Of a stretch of 64,000 nucleotides of DNA, positions 35,027-43,036 are shown piece after piece (the stretch's first letter is position 1; every line of letters starts with the position of its first letter). The DNA is taken from contig NZ_FNNQ01000012.1 in assembly GCF_900106775.1 (NCBI RefSeq), positions 59,488 to 123,487 of the forward strand, written 5' to 3'. Under the pieces are notes generated by a model. That model made no database searches, was not told the origin of the DNA, and saw only the letters and a program-made list of their open reading frames with translations. This DNA is from Marininema mesophilum. GTDB lineage: Bacteria > Bacillota > Bacilli > Thermoactinomycetales > DSM-45169. The translations under genes were made by a program, and so were the position numbers.

Positions 35027-35776
35027 ATGTGGTGGTATCCTCCTGGATACTGGTTACCCTTTCCGTATCTTCCACCAGCTCCTTCGCAGTATCATACCTA
35101 CTTCCAGCAACGTGAAGCGCAGATCCTGTATAATTGGCAACGTCTTGATCTTCAACCTGTATTTTTTAATGGCCCAAGGGATCAGAAGCAGGTCGCCTTA
35201 ACCTTTGACGATGGCCCGGATGATCGCTATACCCCTCGTATTCTAGATACACTAGCAAGAGAGAGTGCGCAAGCAACTTTTTTTGTACTGGGGCAGCAAG
35301 TGGTTAAGTACCCAGCTGAATTACAACGAATCAACCGTGAAGGCCATATTTTAGGGGTACATGGGTATACGCACAAAGACTTCCGCTCGATGTCGGCCAC
35401 AACGATTCAAAAGGAACTCAACCAAACTACCGTGAAGATTATGCAGTTAACTGGGGTCACTCCCCGATACGTGAGAACCCCTTATGGTGGAATTAATCAA
35501 ACTATTCTTCGGTTGTTGACAAGTACACATCGATTGTTAGTTTTATGGGATGTAGATAGTAGGGATTGGGCCGGAATTTCCAAACAACAGATCTTGTCAA
35601 ATATCTTCAAAAAAGTCCAGTCTGGTAGTATTATTCTTATGCACTCTTTAGCCGGGAGAGGGGGACTGAACAATACTGTAGCAGTTCTTCCTACAGTCAT
35701 TAAGGAACTACGCGTTCGCGGATACAGTATCGTCCCATTAAGTGAACTATTGCATCAAGCTGCGTATATTCAATGA
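35027..35776 (+). CDS. Polysaccharide deacetylase family protein
   Basis: The 249-aa protein is a NodB-homology (carbohydrate esterase 4) deacetylase: LTFDDGPD (catalytic base and metal Asp), HGYTHKDF (the two metal histidines), RTPYGG, LWDVDSRDW and ILMHS. It should remove acetyl groups from peptidoglycan or chitin-like sugars. The N-terminus is odd: about 20 residues rich in Trp, Tyr and Pro (MWWYPPGYWLPFPYLPPAPS) without a signal peptide or membrane helix, as in some spore-associated enzymes. ATG 35027 has AGGGGTG at 6 nt; ATG 35024 and GTG 35018 are possible. Confidence 0.88.
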   Translation: MWWYPPGYWLPFPYLPPAPSQYHTYFQQREAQILYNWQRLDLQPVFFNGPRDQKQVALTFDDGPDDRYTPRILDTLARESAQATFFVLGQQVVKYPAELQRINREGHILGVHGYTHKDFRSMSATTIQKELNQTTVKIMQLTGVTPRYVRTPYGGINQTILRLLTSTHRLLVLWDVDSRDWAGISKQQILSNIFKKVQSGSIILMHSLAGRGGLNNTVAVLPTVIKELRVRGYSIVPLSELLHQAAYIQ

Positions 35777-35788
35777 CCCCAGAATAAA

Positions 35789-35819
35789 GGAACCCCGCGG
35801 TTAAATCCGGGGGTTCCTT
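35789..35819. terminator. Hairpin between convergent deacetylase and GNAT genes
   Basis: GGAACCCCGCGG pairs with CCGGGGGTTCC, GC-rich but with only a short T tract, so a weak terminator call. Confidence 0.6.
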
Positions 35820-35828
35820 GGGTTGAAG

Positions 35829-36377
35829 TTAGTGGGTGACAGGTTCTTTCAGTTCTAATACTTCTTCTGGATTAGCCCGAATTTTTCCGTAGTGAAGCAT
35901 GGAACGGAAATTATGAACTTCATCGCAGGCTGTAGCCATTTTCTCCATTACTTCTTCCTGGGTAAGGGGAGTCGGGCTCCAATAATAAATATCTAACTCA
36001 AGAGCTTCACCGTCTTCAGTTTCTAGATTGTAATGGATCTGATCCGCTAGTTGAAACCCATTCTTTTCATAAAATCGAATACGCTTTTCCGAATCAGGAA
36101 CGGAAGAGGTAGGGGGTTCTACTTCAAGAATGATCGCCTTCCCCGTATCTTTTAGCTTATCAAGGACCTGAGTACCGACACCTTTCCCTCGTGTTTTTCC
36201 ACTTACGAGGAGGTAGTCTACAAAGATAAATGTGTCAAACTCACTGTAGAGGAGTAGATAGTCCTCATTTTCTGCTTTGTAATACGTATCTTGATTGTTT
36301 AACAAGTCACGAAGGTGAGCATACTTTTTTAATTCTTCTTCTGGAAAGTAATTTTTAAGGCGAGTGTAAAAATCCAC
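35829..36377 (-). CDS. GNAT family N-acetyltransferase
   Basis: The 182-aa protein has the GNAT core VDYLLVSGKTRGKGVGTQVLD (acetyl-CoA loop R-G-K-G-V-G near residues 62-68) and RFYEKNGFQLAD. An N-terminal region DFYTRLKNYFPEEELKKYAHL and a C-terminal helical tail distinguish the Bacillales group to which it seems to belong; the acceptor is unknown. It is monocistronic on the minus strand; GGGAGG lies before ATG 36377. The spacing and site are normal. Confidence 0.82.
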   Translation of the reverse strand: MDFYTRLKNYFPEEELKKYAHLRDLLNNQDTYYKAENEDYLLLYSEFDTFIFVDYLLVSGKTRGKGVGTQVLDKLKDTGKAIILEVEPPTSSVPDSEKRIRFYEKNGFQLADQIHYNLETEDGEALELDIYYWSPTPLTQEEVMEKMATACDEVHNFRSMLHYGKIRANPEEVLELKEPVTH

Positions 36378-36621
36378 GGATTGTCCTCCCGGTTTGTTTT
36401 GTCCCAGATGGAAATACTCTGGGGAGGTGGCAATAACTTAATGGTATCATACATCTGGAGATTTACAGAAAAAATACAGGGAATACTTGTTATTTTATAA
36501 GAAATTAGTCCTTGACAAAATGAAAAAGAGGATATAAATGGGTTATTTTTGTTTGATAAAATGGAACCGTTATAAAAGTATCATTTGCATCCAGATTCCC
36601 TTGTATACTGTAATCGGCAAC

Positions 36622-36653
36622 GAAAAAATAACCCAGTAGATTTCTACTAGGTT
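36622..36653 (-). terminator. Terminator of the ANTAR regulator gene
   Basis: On the minus strand AACCTAGTAGA pairs with TCTACTGGGTT and is followed by ATTTTTTCG. Confidence 0.75.
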
Positions 36654-36700
36654 AACAACCTTCTCCTTCATTCTATACGCTTATATAACCAGCGAACCAT

Positions 36701-37291
36701 TTAACCGCGAATGTGTTCAGCTTCCCTTGGTTTCTCCAACATCTTATGAAATTGGACAAGGGAAGCGGCAACTTCTGGAAGCCTTCGTCGTTCGTCCATC
36801 GCTTGCTTGCGTAAAAAAGTGTAGGCCTCCTGTTCTGTAATGTTACGTTCCTCACGGAGAATTGACTTAGCTCGATCTACCCAGCGTCGTTCTTCTAACT
36901 GATAGGCAAGCTTATCATTATCCTTTTGGAGGAGGATTCGGTGACGATGGTTTCTTAGGGAGTTATTAAGGGTGAGGCGAACAGATTCCGAAGGCATATT
37001 AGGAAATAAAAGGCCATCAAAATGATGGGTTTCTTCAGGTGAAATATCTGGCGAAGCACCTTCCCAATACCAGAGCAGAGGAAAGTGTAAAAGAATTTTC
37101 ATTTGTTCCTTACTTAGGGAAGTGGATGGGAAGAGAGACTGGATAATGATGGCATCCACGTCAGGTGACAGGCCTGAAAGGTTGTCAATTGAACCATGTT
37201 GAACTTGGCAATCAGCACTGGTAAGTATTTGCTTGCAATCATCTTTTGAAAGGTTGTCGTCTTTCGAGGATAACAGCAGGGTAAGCACCAC
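36701..37291 (-). CDS. ANTAR-domain RNA-binding response regulator with degenerate receiver
   Basis: The 196-aa protein has a receiver-like N-terminal half and a C-terminal ANTAR domain (about residues 125-185) with RRWVDRAKSILREERNITEQ and AYTFLRKQAMDERR, the form that binds paired hairpins in mRNA leaders and blocks terminators (as in NasT, AmiR, EutV). In the receiver half, the position where the phosphorylated Asp is expected reads DVDAIIIQSLFP, so the phospho-acceptor seems missing; control may be by protein or ligand binding. No histidine kinase gene is next to it. It is read away from the sirB-like gene. Confidence 0.78.
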   Translation of the reverse strand: MVLTLLLSSKDDNLSKDDCKQILTSADCQVQHGSIDNLSGLSPDVDAIIIQSLFPSTSLSKEQMKILLHFPLLWYWEGASPDISPEETHHFDGLLFPNMPSESVRLTLNNSLRNHRHRILLQKDNDKLAYQLEERRWVDRAKSILREERNITEQEAYTFLRKQAMDERRRLPEVAASLVQFHKMLEKPREAEHIRG

Positions 37292-37660
37292 AAAAACCCC
37301 CCCCTGTAGCGTAGTTCTTATGGGTTTTATCTTATAATAAAACCGCTTGTTTGTAAAGATAGTTTACATGAAAAAGATCTCCGGTGGATAATGCGGCTTT
37401 TATGTTAGATAATATGACGTATACTTGACATTGCAAACTCAGCAGATGGTGTAGAATGAGAGAGGATATGTAAGAGGTACTACATCTTATGGGTCATGTA
37501 ACGAATTCGGGTATAGATAGTCTTGTGAGTGTGGATGTTACGCATTGATTGGGGTGCCCAGTCTGAGGCAAGGAATTCTTGGGACTAATGAGATCTTACC
37601 TTTGCAAGATGTTTTAGATGTAGAGTAGAAGTAATGTTTTCGTAAAAAGAGGTGACGCAT
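37292..37660. other. Intergenic region upstream of sirB-like and ANTAR genes
   Basis: About 370 bases without a gene. A TTGACA at 37425-37430 and TAGAAT at 37452-37457 are 21 bp apart, too far for a good promoter. The 150 bases before the sirB-like gene contain several short complementary stretches, but I could not match them to a known riboswitch (no B12 box, no T-box, no TPP motif). Confidence 0.4.
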
Positions 37661-38413
37661 ATGGCCCGTATGAAAAAGAATGGCGTACTGGTAATCGCTC
37701 ATGGTTCCCGAAGCGCTGAATGGAATCGTCTTGTGGATGAAGCGGTCGCACGAGTGAAGACGGATCTTCCTATCGCGATTGGCTATTTGGAATTGGTTCC
37801 TGGTCGCCTCATTCCAGATGGGGTGAAGGAATTAGAGAGTCAGGGAGTTGAACGGATTTTAGCGATTCCCCTTTTTGTTAGTTCGGGAAGTACCCATTTG
37901 GAAGAGATTTGGTATTCCTTGGGTGTGATTGAGTCGCCTCGATTACCTACTAACCTTGATCGAATAAAGGTAACAGCGGAGGTGATTCCAAGTCAGGGAA
38001 TGGATGCACATCCTCGGATCATTGAAATTATCGAAGAACGAGTGGCAATGCTCGCTGAAGAACCGAAGGAGGAGTCCATTCTGCTGGTCGCCCATGGAAG
38101 TGAAAAGGCTGGATTTCGCGAGCGATGGGAGCGGGGTTTGGCAGAACTTGCAGCTGCACTCGTTGAACGCTTTAAGTTTTCGAGTATCGACTATGCGATG
38201 CTACGTACGAAGGATGTAAGGCCGAAGGCGCAGGCGCTTGCTATGCGTGGTCGCTTACTTGTGGTACCGATTTTTTTAAGTAATGGTTATTTTACAGAGG
38301 TTGTTGTACCAAAGGAATTGGAGGGAATTCCTCATGAATACCGAGGAGAAGCATTTCTTCCCCATTCATCTATTACGAGTTGGTTAGAAGAGATGATCGA
38401 TCCGGATGTATAA
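37661..38413 (+). CDS. sirB: Sirohydrochlorin chelatase (CbiX/SirB family)
   Basis: The 250-aa protein contains two CbiX-type domains. The first has the metal-binding HGSRS (His14) and the second LLVAHGSEKAG near residue 145; conserved YLELV and FLSNGYF blocks follow each. Such proteins insert iron or cobalt into sirohydrochlorin for siroheme or cobalamin. Its length fits the Bacillus SirB type. ATG 37661 with AGAGGTGA five nt upstream is preferred over the in-frame GTG at 37652, which is part of that site. No other tetrapyrrole gene is adjacent, so the metal is not resolved. Confidence 0.83.
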   Translation: MARMKKNGVLVIAHGSRSAEWNRLVDEAVARVKTDLPIAIGYLELVPGRLIPDGVKELESQGVERILAIPLFVSSGSTHLEEIWYSLGVIESPRLPTNLDRIKVTAEVIPSQGMDAHPRIIEIIEERVAMLAEEPKEESILLVAHGSEKAGFRERWERGLAELAAALVERFKFSSIDYAMLRTKDVRPKAQALAMRGRLLVVPIFLSNGYFTEVVVPKELEGIPHEYRGEAFLPHSSITSWLEEMIDPDV

Positions 38414-38440
38414 AAAACCCGCCAGATGGCGGGTTTTAGG
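38411..38440. terminator. Terminator between sirB-like gene and the next minus-strand gene
   Basis: AAAACCCGCC pairs with GGCGGGTTTT with a 4-nt loop and tracts on both sides. Confidence 0.8.
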
Positions 38441-38445
38441 TTACA

Positions 38446-38901
38446 TTAATGGGCGGACCAGTAAAAGTTGAGGTCTTGCTCTCCTTCTATCGAGAGGACA
38501 GTGATTGGATTGGTGATGGGGAAATTAATAATTTGACCATCAGCAGGAGGCGTTTCATGGGTGGTAATGTAGATATCAGAACCCCACTGTGTAAATTGTT
38601 CTATATCGAATGTATAACCAGAGGAAGGACGAGGACCGAAGGAGAGAATCACATAGGTTCTGCCGTCTGCTTTGATGGATGAGAGACCTTTTTCCTGCTT
38701 AGCGAGAAGGACATCGATCTCCTCTTGAACGCTTAAAGGCAGATCATATCGAGACGATTCTTCTTGATAGTTTGTAGCCTTTTTAACCTGATGATTACTT
38801 GGTGCTGGTACTTTCTCCGTGGCGGCAAAGGCACCTGTTTGAAATCCCAAAGCGATGACAGAAGCCGTTAAAAAGGTGAATCCCATCCGTAGGACTTTCA
38901 T
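38446..38901 (-). CDS. Secreted PrcB C-terminal-domain-like protein
   Basis: The 151-aa protein has a signal peptide (MKVLRMGFTFLTASVIALGF, cleavage after GAFA-A) and a C-terminal domain with TYVILSFGPRPSSGYTFDIE, the pattern of the PrcB C-terminal/protease-complex family, where the SGY motif is conserved. A charged helical stretch (about residues 50-75) lies between. It is probably exported and may inhibit or partner a protease. ATG 38901 has GGAGGGG six nt upstream; the longer frame from 38916 starts inside that site. It is monocistronic. Confidence 0.75.
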   Translation of the reverse strand: MKVLRMGFTFLTASVIALGFQTGAFAATEKVPAPSNHQVKKATNYQEESSRYDLPLSVQEEIDVLLAKQEKGLSSIKADGRTYVILSFGPRPSSGYTFDIEQFTQWGSDIYITTHETPPADGQIINFPITNPITVLSIEGEQDLNFYWSAH

Positions 38902-39209
38902 TGCGATCCCCTCCAATAACTGTTATCGGAGGTAATTGTATCCGCATCCGGCGTCTCCGTCTATACAAATGGAATAAGATGTAAAATTAAAATAACTCCG
39001 AATAATTGGTTAAATTATGTTTATTTTCCATATAAGATGAAGTCTATTGGTAATGTAGAGAAACCCTTGGCAACGCTCATTTTATGAGAAAAATCTGTCT
39101 CATCACGTTGGCCATGTGGTGTGATGATGTGCCCTGTAAACAGGTGGCTTGGCACGTTAAAACGGCTTGTCCTCCACAAATCTACAACCATCAAATGCTT
39201 CTAAATCCA

Positions 39210-39258
39210 TTTTAAACAACCTGAGCCCGGTGGATTACCGAGCTCAGGTTGTTTAAAA
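39210..39258. terminator. Long hairpin downstream of the small membrane-protein gene
   Basis: TTTTAAACAACCTGAGC pairs with GCTCAGGTTGTTTAAAA over 17 bp with a 15-nt loop; it can end the minus-strand gene at 39299-39514. Confidence 0.75.
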
Positions 39259-39298
39259 TGCCGCATTGTGGCGATTGAGGTTATTCTTGTTAATAACG

Positions 39299-39514
39299 TT
39301 AAGTGGAAGTGATAGGAGTCCGACGCGTTTTGATGGAAACGTTTTCATTTTTACCTTTATTATTTGGTGGTGCTTTTACTTGCCATTGGGCTTCCGCTTC
39401 CAGGGCAACCTGTTGACGATGTTCGGCGAGCACGGCACGACCCAGGAAGAACGCCATGAAGGTGAAGAAGAGAAGGTAGATTACGACACCAAAGAGGATG
39501 AGTGAGCCAGGCAT
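39299..39514 (-). CDS. Small single-pass membrane protein
   Basis: I do not recognise this 71-aa protein. It has one long hydrophobic segment near the N-terminus (about residues 4-26, LILFGVVIYLLFFTFMAFFLG), followed by a charged soluble tail (AEHRQQVALEAEAQWQVKAPPNNKG). AAAGGGTG lies 6 nt before ATG 39514, which is better than the open frame start at 39547. It is divergent from the phenylacetate operon regulator and sits before a strong hairpin. Function unknown; a link to the paa genes is only positional. Confidence 0.6.
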   Translation of the reverse strand: MPGSLILFGVVIYLLFFTFMAFFLGRAVLAEHRQQVALEAEAQWQVKAPPNNKGKNENVSIKTRRTPITST

Positions 39515-39659
39515 CTGCAACACCCTTTCTGCAGGAGTAGTGAACATTCATTGATCAACAGGTGAACATTTCGTGACATCGTGGTTGTATTTCTACCTTA
39601 ACAGATTCGATAGGGGTTGACAATCCCTTATTTACCAAATTAAAAATTGATTCGGATCA

Positions 39660-39712
39660 TTGACAAGGATGCGTTTTTTTCTATATGCTGAAGGCAAGCA
39701 AGCGCTTGTTTT
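39660..39712 (+). promoter_or_regulatory. paa operon promoter with a palindromic operator candidate
   Basis: TTGACA at 39660-39665 and TATATG at 39682-39687 (spacer 16) form a good promoter. The palindrome CAAGCGCTTG (39699-39708), extended to AAGCAAGCGCTTGTTT with one mismatched pair, lies over the expected transcription start, the usual place for a TetR-type repressor. PaaR, encoded next, is the natural candidate. Confidence 0.55.
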
Positions 39713-39736
39713 TTGGTGTAGAAAAGGGGAGTAGTG

Positions 39737-40342
39737 ATGCCTAGGGTTGGACGAAAGGAACAAATATTAGAAAAGGCAAGTGGCCTCTTTAGTAGGAAGG
39801 GATATCATGCGACAACGATTAGAGACATCTCTGAAGCGAGTGGTATCTTGTCTGGTAGTCTGTATGCCCATATCCAATCCAAGGAGGATCTTCTCTTTGA
39901 GATTACAGACCGAGGAGCAGAACACTTCCTGCAATCGGTTCGTCCGATTGTAGAAGGGGAAGGAGATGTAGTCACCAAATTACGAAAAGCAATGATAGCT
40001 CATGTGCGTGTGATTGCGGATCATCTGGAAGCAGCCACGGTTTTTTTTCATGAGTGGAGATCCTTGACGAATGAACGAAGTGCTTGCATTCAGAGAAAAC
40101 GAGATAAATATGAAGGGCTGTGGTCGCAACTATTGGAAGAAGGGATGAGAGAGGGAAGTTTTCGATCACTCGATGAGAAGTTTACGCGCCTCTTAATCTT
40201 GTCTGCGATGAACGGTCTTTATCAATGGTATCAACCAGCAGGTGAATTGACTCCAGAGGAAGTGGCAGAACGATTTGCGACAATCTTATTGACAGGATTG
40301 GATTATCGGGAGGAGGTAGCCGGTCGTGAGCATAGCGGATAA
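39737..40342 (+). CDS. paaR: TetR-family regulator of phenylacetate catabolism
   Basis: The 201-aa protein has an N-terminal TetR helix-turn-helix (SRKGYHATTIRDISEASGI, LSGSLYAHIQSKEDLL) and a helical ligand domain. It heads the paa cluster and overlaps paaA, so it is probably the phenylacetyl-CoA-responsive repressor of this operon, autoregulated through the palindrome upstream. ATG 39737 is 6 nt after AGGGGAG; the adjacent GTG 39734 is less well spaced. The ligand is inferred from context only. Confidence 0.8.
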   Translation: MPRVGRKEQILEKASGLFSRKGYHATTIRDISEASGILSGSLYAHIQSKEDLLFEITDRGAEHFLQSVRPIVEGEGDVVTKLRKAMIAHVRVIADHLEAATVFFHEWRSLTNERSACIQRKRDKYEGLWSQLLEEGMREGSFRSLDEKFTRLLILSAMNGLYQWYQPAGELTPEEVAERFATILLTGLDYREEVAGREHSG

Positions 40343-41273
40343 AGAGATCCGGTTTATGGAACGGATCAAAGCGGGATATAAGATAGAAGCGACGGACTGG
40401 ATGCCAGATGAGTATCGGAAACTCCTATTGAAGCTCATTCATATGCATGGAATCAGCGAGATTATGGGTGCTTTGCCTGAGAAAGAATGGGTGCCAAAAG
40501 CACCGACATTGAAACGGAAATTGGCGATTATGGCCAAGGTTCAAGATGAGATGGGTCATGGTCAATTGTTGCTTCGCGTAGCAGAGGATTTAGCTGCACC
40601 CTTTGGACGAACGCGTGAGGATTTGGTCACAGATGTGATCCATGGGCGAGTTAAATTTCATAATGTTTTTCATATGGAAGCACCTACCTGGGCGGATGCT
40701 GGAATCATTGGTTGGTTGGTAGATGGGGCAGCGATCATCAATCAAGCCGCACTCCTTCATACTTCATATGGTCCTTATGCTCGGGTACTAAAACGAATCT
40801 GTGCGGAGGAGAGCTTTCATATGCAACACGGAGAAAGCATTATCCTAACTCTAGCAGGGGGAACAGATGATCAGCGGCAGATGCTCCAGGATGCACTAAA
40901 TCGCTGGTGGGAATCTCTACTCTTCTTTTTTGGTCCTGTGGAGGTAACGGCTTCTGCTCAGCGGATGATTGATTATGGAATCCGTACCAAAACCAATGAA
41001 GAGCTTAGGCAACAGTTTTTTACCAAATATGTGCCTCGAATTCGATCTCTTGGACTGGAAGTACCTGATCCGAAACTCTCCTATGATGAGGAGGCGAAAC
41101 GTTGGATATGGACAGAACCCGACTGGGAGAAATTCGGAAGGGTTGTGAAGGAGAATCAGGGGCCAAAGTCTCAGCAACGAGTGGATTTACGTCGGTTTGC
41201 CCATGAAGAGCAACAATGGGTCCGGGAAGCCATGTTACGCTCACGCAAAAAAACGGTTTCGATGATTGTGTGA
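40326..41273 (+). CDS. paaA: 1,2-phenylacetyl-CoA epoxidase catalytic subunit
   Basis: PaaA is the di-iron oxygenase subunit that epoxidises the aromatic ring of phenylacetyl-CoA with O2. The 315-aa protein shows the ferritin-like metal motifs DEMGHGQ (Glu75, His78) and AEESFHMQH (about residues 160-168), the expected length, and FHMEAPTWADAGI. GTG 40326 follows AGGAGGT and overlaps the end of paaR by 17 bases. It leads paaB, paaC and paaD in the usual order. The reductase subunit PaaE is not found in the cluster. Confidence 0.95.
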   Translation: MSIADKEIRFMERIKAGYKIEATDWMPDEYRKLLLKLIHMHGISEIMGALPEKEWVPKAPTLKRKLAIMAKVQDEMGHGQLLLRVAEDLAAPFGRTREDLVTDVIHGRVKFHNVFHMEAPTWADAGIIGWLVDGAAIINQAALLHTSYGPYARVLKRICAEESFHMQHGESIILTLAGGTDDQRQMLQDALNRWWESLLFFFGPVEVTASAQRMIDYGIRTKTNEELRQQFFTKYVPRIRSLGLEVPDPKLSYDEEAKRWIWTEPDWEKFGRVVKENQGPKSQQRVDLRRFAHEEQQWVREAMLRSRKKTVSMIV

Positions 41274-41288
41274 GAGGGGGTGCGGAAG

Positions 41289-41675
41289 ATGAAGGAACAT
41301 GATGTGCCGGAAGAGTATGAAGTTTTCGAGGTTTTTGTACAAAAAACCCAAGCGGATTTTCATACTCATGTTGGAAGTATAGTGGCTCCCTCGCCAGACG
41401 TAGCTCTAATGAATGCCCGGGAGAATTTTTTGCGTCGGGAATCCGGTGTAAATTTGTGGGTTGTCCCTCGTCAGTGTGTAACGGCAACTCCCTATGATAC
41501 AGATGTGGATTGGTTCGCGAGAGAAATGGATCGGAAGTATCGCGAAGCAGGTGGTTACCCTGAGAATGGCCGCTTATGGAAGATGTATAAGGAACGTGTG
41601 TTGCATTTGGATGAAATCGTAGAAGACTTACATGGCGAAAAAGATAAACGCAAAAATGAAAGCGCTTCCAGTTGA
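41289..41675 (+). CDS. paaB: 1,2-phenylacetyl-CoA epoxidase subunit PaaB
   Basis: PaaB is a small structural subunit that bridges PaaAC dimers in the epoxidase complex. The 128-aa protein has EEYEVFEVFVQKTQ, HVGSIVAPSPDVALMNARENF and VNLWVVPR, typical of the family, with a longer than usual C-terminal tail containing many Lys and Glu residues. ATG 41289 has AGGGGG eight nt upstream; the GTG at 41280 is inside that site. It overlaps the next open frame slightly and is cotranscribed with paaA and paaC. Confidence 0.9.
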   Translation: MKEHDVPEEYEVFEVFVQKTQADFHTHVGSIVAPSPDVALMNARENFLRRESGVNLWVVPRQCVTATPYDTDVDWFAREMDRKYREAGGYPENGRLWKMYKERVLHLDEIVEDLHGEKDKRKNESASS

Positions 41676-41689
41676 TCGGGGGTGATGAG

Positions 41690-42484
41690 ATGCATGGGAA
41701 GCTGGTGGATATGGTTTTGACGAATTCGATTGATCGAAGGGCACTAGCGGATCTACTGTTTCAATTGGCAGACGATGAGCTATGTATCGGGCATCGGGAT
41801 TCTGAATGGCTAGGACTGGCACCGGATATTGAAGAGGATGTTGCTTTTAGTTCCATTGCTCAGGATGAAGTAGGCCATGCTACATTTTACTATGAGCTAT
41901 TGGCAGAGCTGAGTGATTGCAGTGCAGATGCCCTCGCCTTTGCGCGACCGGCTAATGAGCGGCGAAATGCGCTGCTGACGGAGAGGGAAAATGGAGATTG
42001 GGCACATACGATTGTTCGCCACTTTTTCTATGATACCTTTGATGCCCTGCGCTTAGAAGCTTTAGCCGATTCAGAATATCGTCCATTATCAGAAGGAGTA
42101 GCGAAAATCCGCCGTGAAGAACGGTACCATCTGCTTCATCTGCATCTTTGGTTTGTAAGGTTGGGTGGGGCGGGAGGAGAAGCGCGTAAACGAATGGAAT
42201 TTGCCATTGATCAATTGTGGTCGGATGTGGGAGGTCTCTTTTCCTGGGGAGCTTGGGAAGAGGAGCTACTGACGAAAAAGATTATCCCAGTTAGTTCTTT
42301 TGAATTACAGCATCGATGGCAGGAGCGTGTTCGGCCAGTATTTGCTGAAGCAGGTATACCTTGGATTGAGGACTTACAGCAACCTGAGAAGGATGGGCGT
42401 GTTGGCGAGCACTCTCCTGAAATGGATCGATTACTTCTGGATTTATCCTCTGTGTACAATTTGGATCCAGCCGCTCAATGGTAA
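41690..42484 (+). CDS. paaC: 1,2-phenylacetyl-CoA epoxidase subunit PaaC
   Basis: PaaC is the structural ferritin-like partner of PaaA. The 264-aa protein has ADDELCIGHRDSEWLG (about residues 26-41), SSIAQDEVGHATFYYELLAE and IRREERYHLLHLH, matching PaaC. ATG 41690 has GGGGGTGAT just upstream; the frame is open to a TTG at 41672 that overlaps the paaB stop, which would add six residues. It lies directly before paaD. Confidence 0.92.
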   Translation: MHGKLVDMVLTNSIDRRALADLLFQLADDELCIGHRDSEWLGLAPDIEEDVAFSSIAQDEVGHATFYYELLAELSDCSADALAFARPANERRNALLTERENGDWAHTIVRHFFYDTFDALRLEALADSEYRPLSEGVAKIRREERYHLLHLHLWFVRLGGAGGEARKRMEFAIDQLWSDVGGLFSWGAWEEELLTKKIIPVSSFELQHRWQERVRPVFAEAGIPWIEDLQQPEKDGRVGEHSPEMDRLLLDLSSVYNLDPAAQW

Positions 42485-42497
42485 GGGAGGGATAGCG

Positions 42498-42980
42498 ATG
42501 ACAGTGATGATTCATGATCCTGACCTCATCGAAGCACTTCAGGATGTGAAGGATCCTGAGATTCCAGCGGTGAGCATCGTCGAACTGGGGATTGTGAACC
42601 TTGCAGAGCGAAGAGGTGAAGAGGCCTACGTAGAGTTAACCCCAACCTTTGTGGGCTGTCCTGCGCTGGATATGATCCGCTCCGAGGTAGAAAAGCGACT
42701 AGCTAAAGTGGATAAAGTGGAGAAGGTATCCGTGCAGGTTGTGATGAATCCTCCATGGACTAGTGATCGGATTACGCAAGAAGGAAGAAAAAAATTGACG
42801 GAGTTTGGTATTGCTCCTCCGCTTCAGGACATGGAAGAGCTACACCATCGGGTTCCAGCCTGTCCCTACTGTGGAGAGGTGGAGGGGGATGTGCACAACC
42901 TTTTTGGTCCTACTGCATGCCGTGCGATCTATTATTGCCGTCGTTGTAAAGAACCCTTTGAAGGCATGAAGCCAGCCTAA
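42498..42980 (+). CDS. paaD: 1,2-phenylacetyl-CoA epoxidase subunit PaaD
   Basis: PaaD is a MIP18/SufT-like protein thought to mature the iron centres of the epoxidase. The 160-aa protein has the DUF59 core DVKDPEIPAVSIVELGIV and TPTFVGCPALDMI and a C-terminal zinc-ribbon with CPYC and YYCRRC pairs (about residues 125-155). ATG 42498 has GGGAGGG upstream. The open frame that extends back to 42300 runs inside paaC and is not real. It is followed by paaK. Confidence 0.92.
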   Translation: MTVMIHDPDLIEALQDVKDPEIPAVSIVELGIVNLAERRGEEAYVELTPTFVGCPALDMIRSEVEKRLAKVDKVEKVSVQVVMNPPWTSDRITQEGRKKLTEFGIAPPLQDMEELHHRVPACPYCGEVEGDVHNLFGPTACRAIYYCRRCKEPFEGMKPA

Positions 42981-43036
42981 TCGAGTTGCATGAGCATGTG
43001 TTTGTCCATTCTCGAGGGATAGAGGGGGGAGTCAAC

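Noticed and set aside
37540..37600. GGGGTGCC...CTGAGG words resembling a TPP riboswitch before sirB
   Set aside because: The second conserved half (ACCTGATCTGG-type) is missing and no thiamine gene is near.
42300..42497. N-terminal extension of paaD by 66 codons
   Set aside because: It lies entirely inside paaC in another frame and PaaD families start at the ATG 42498 that has a good ribosome site.
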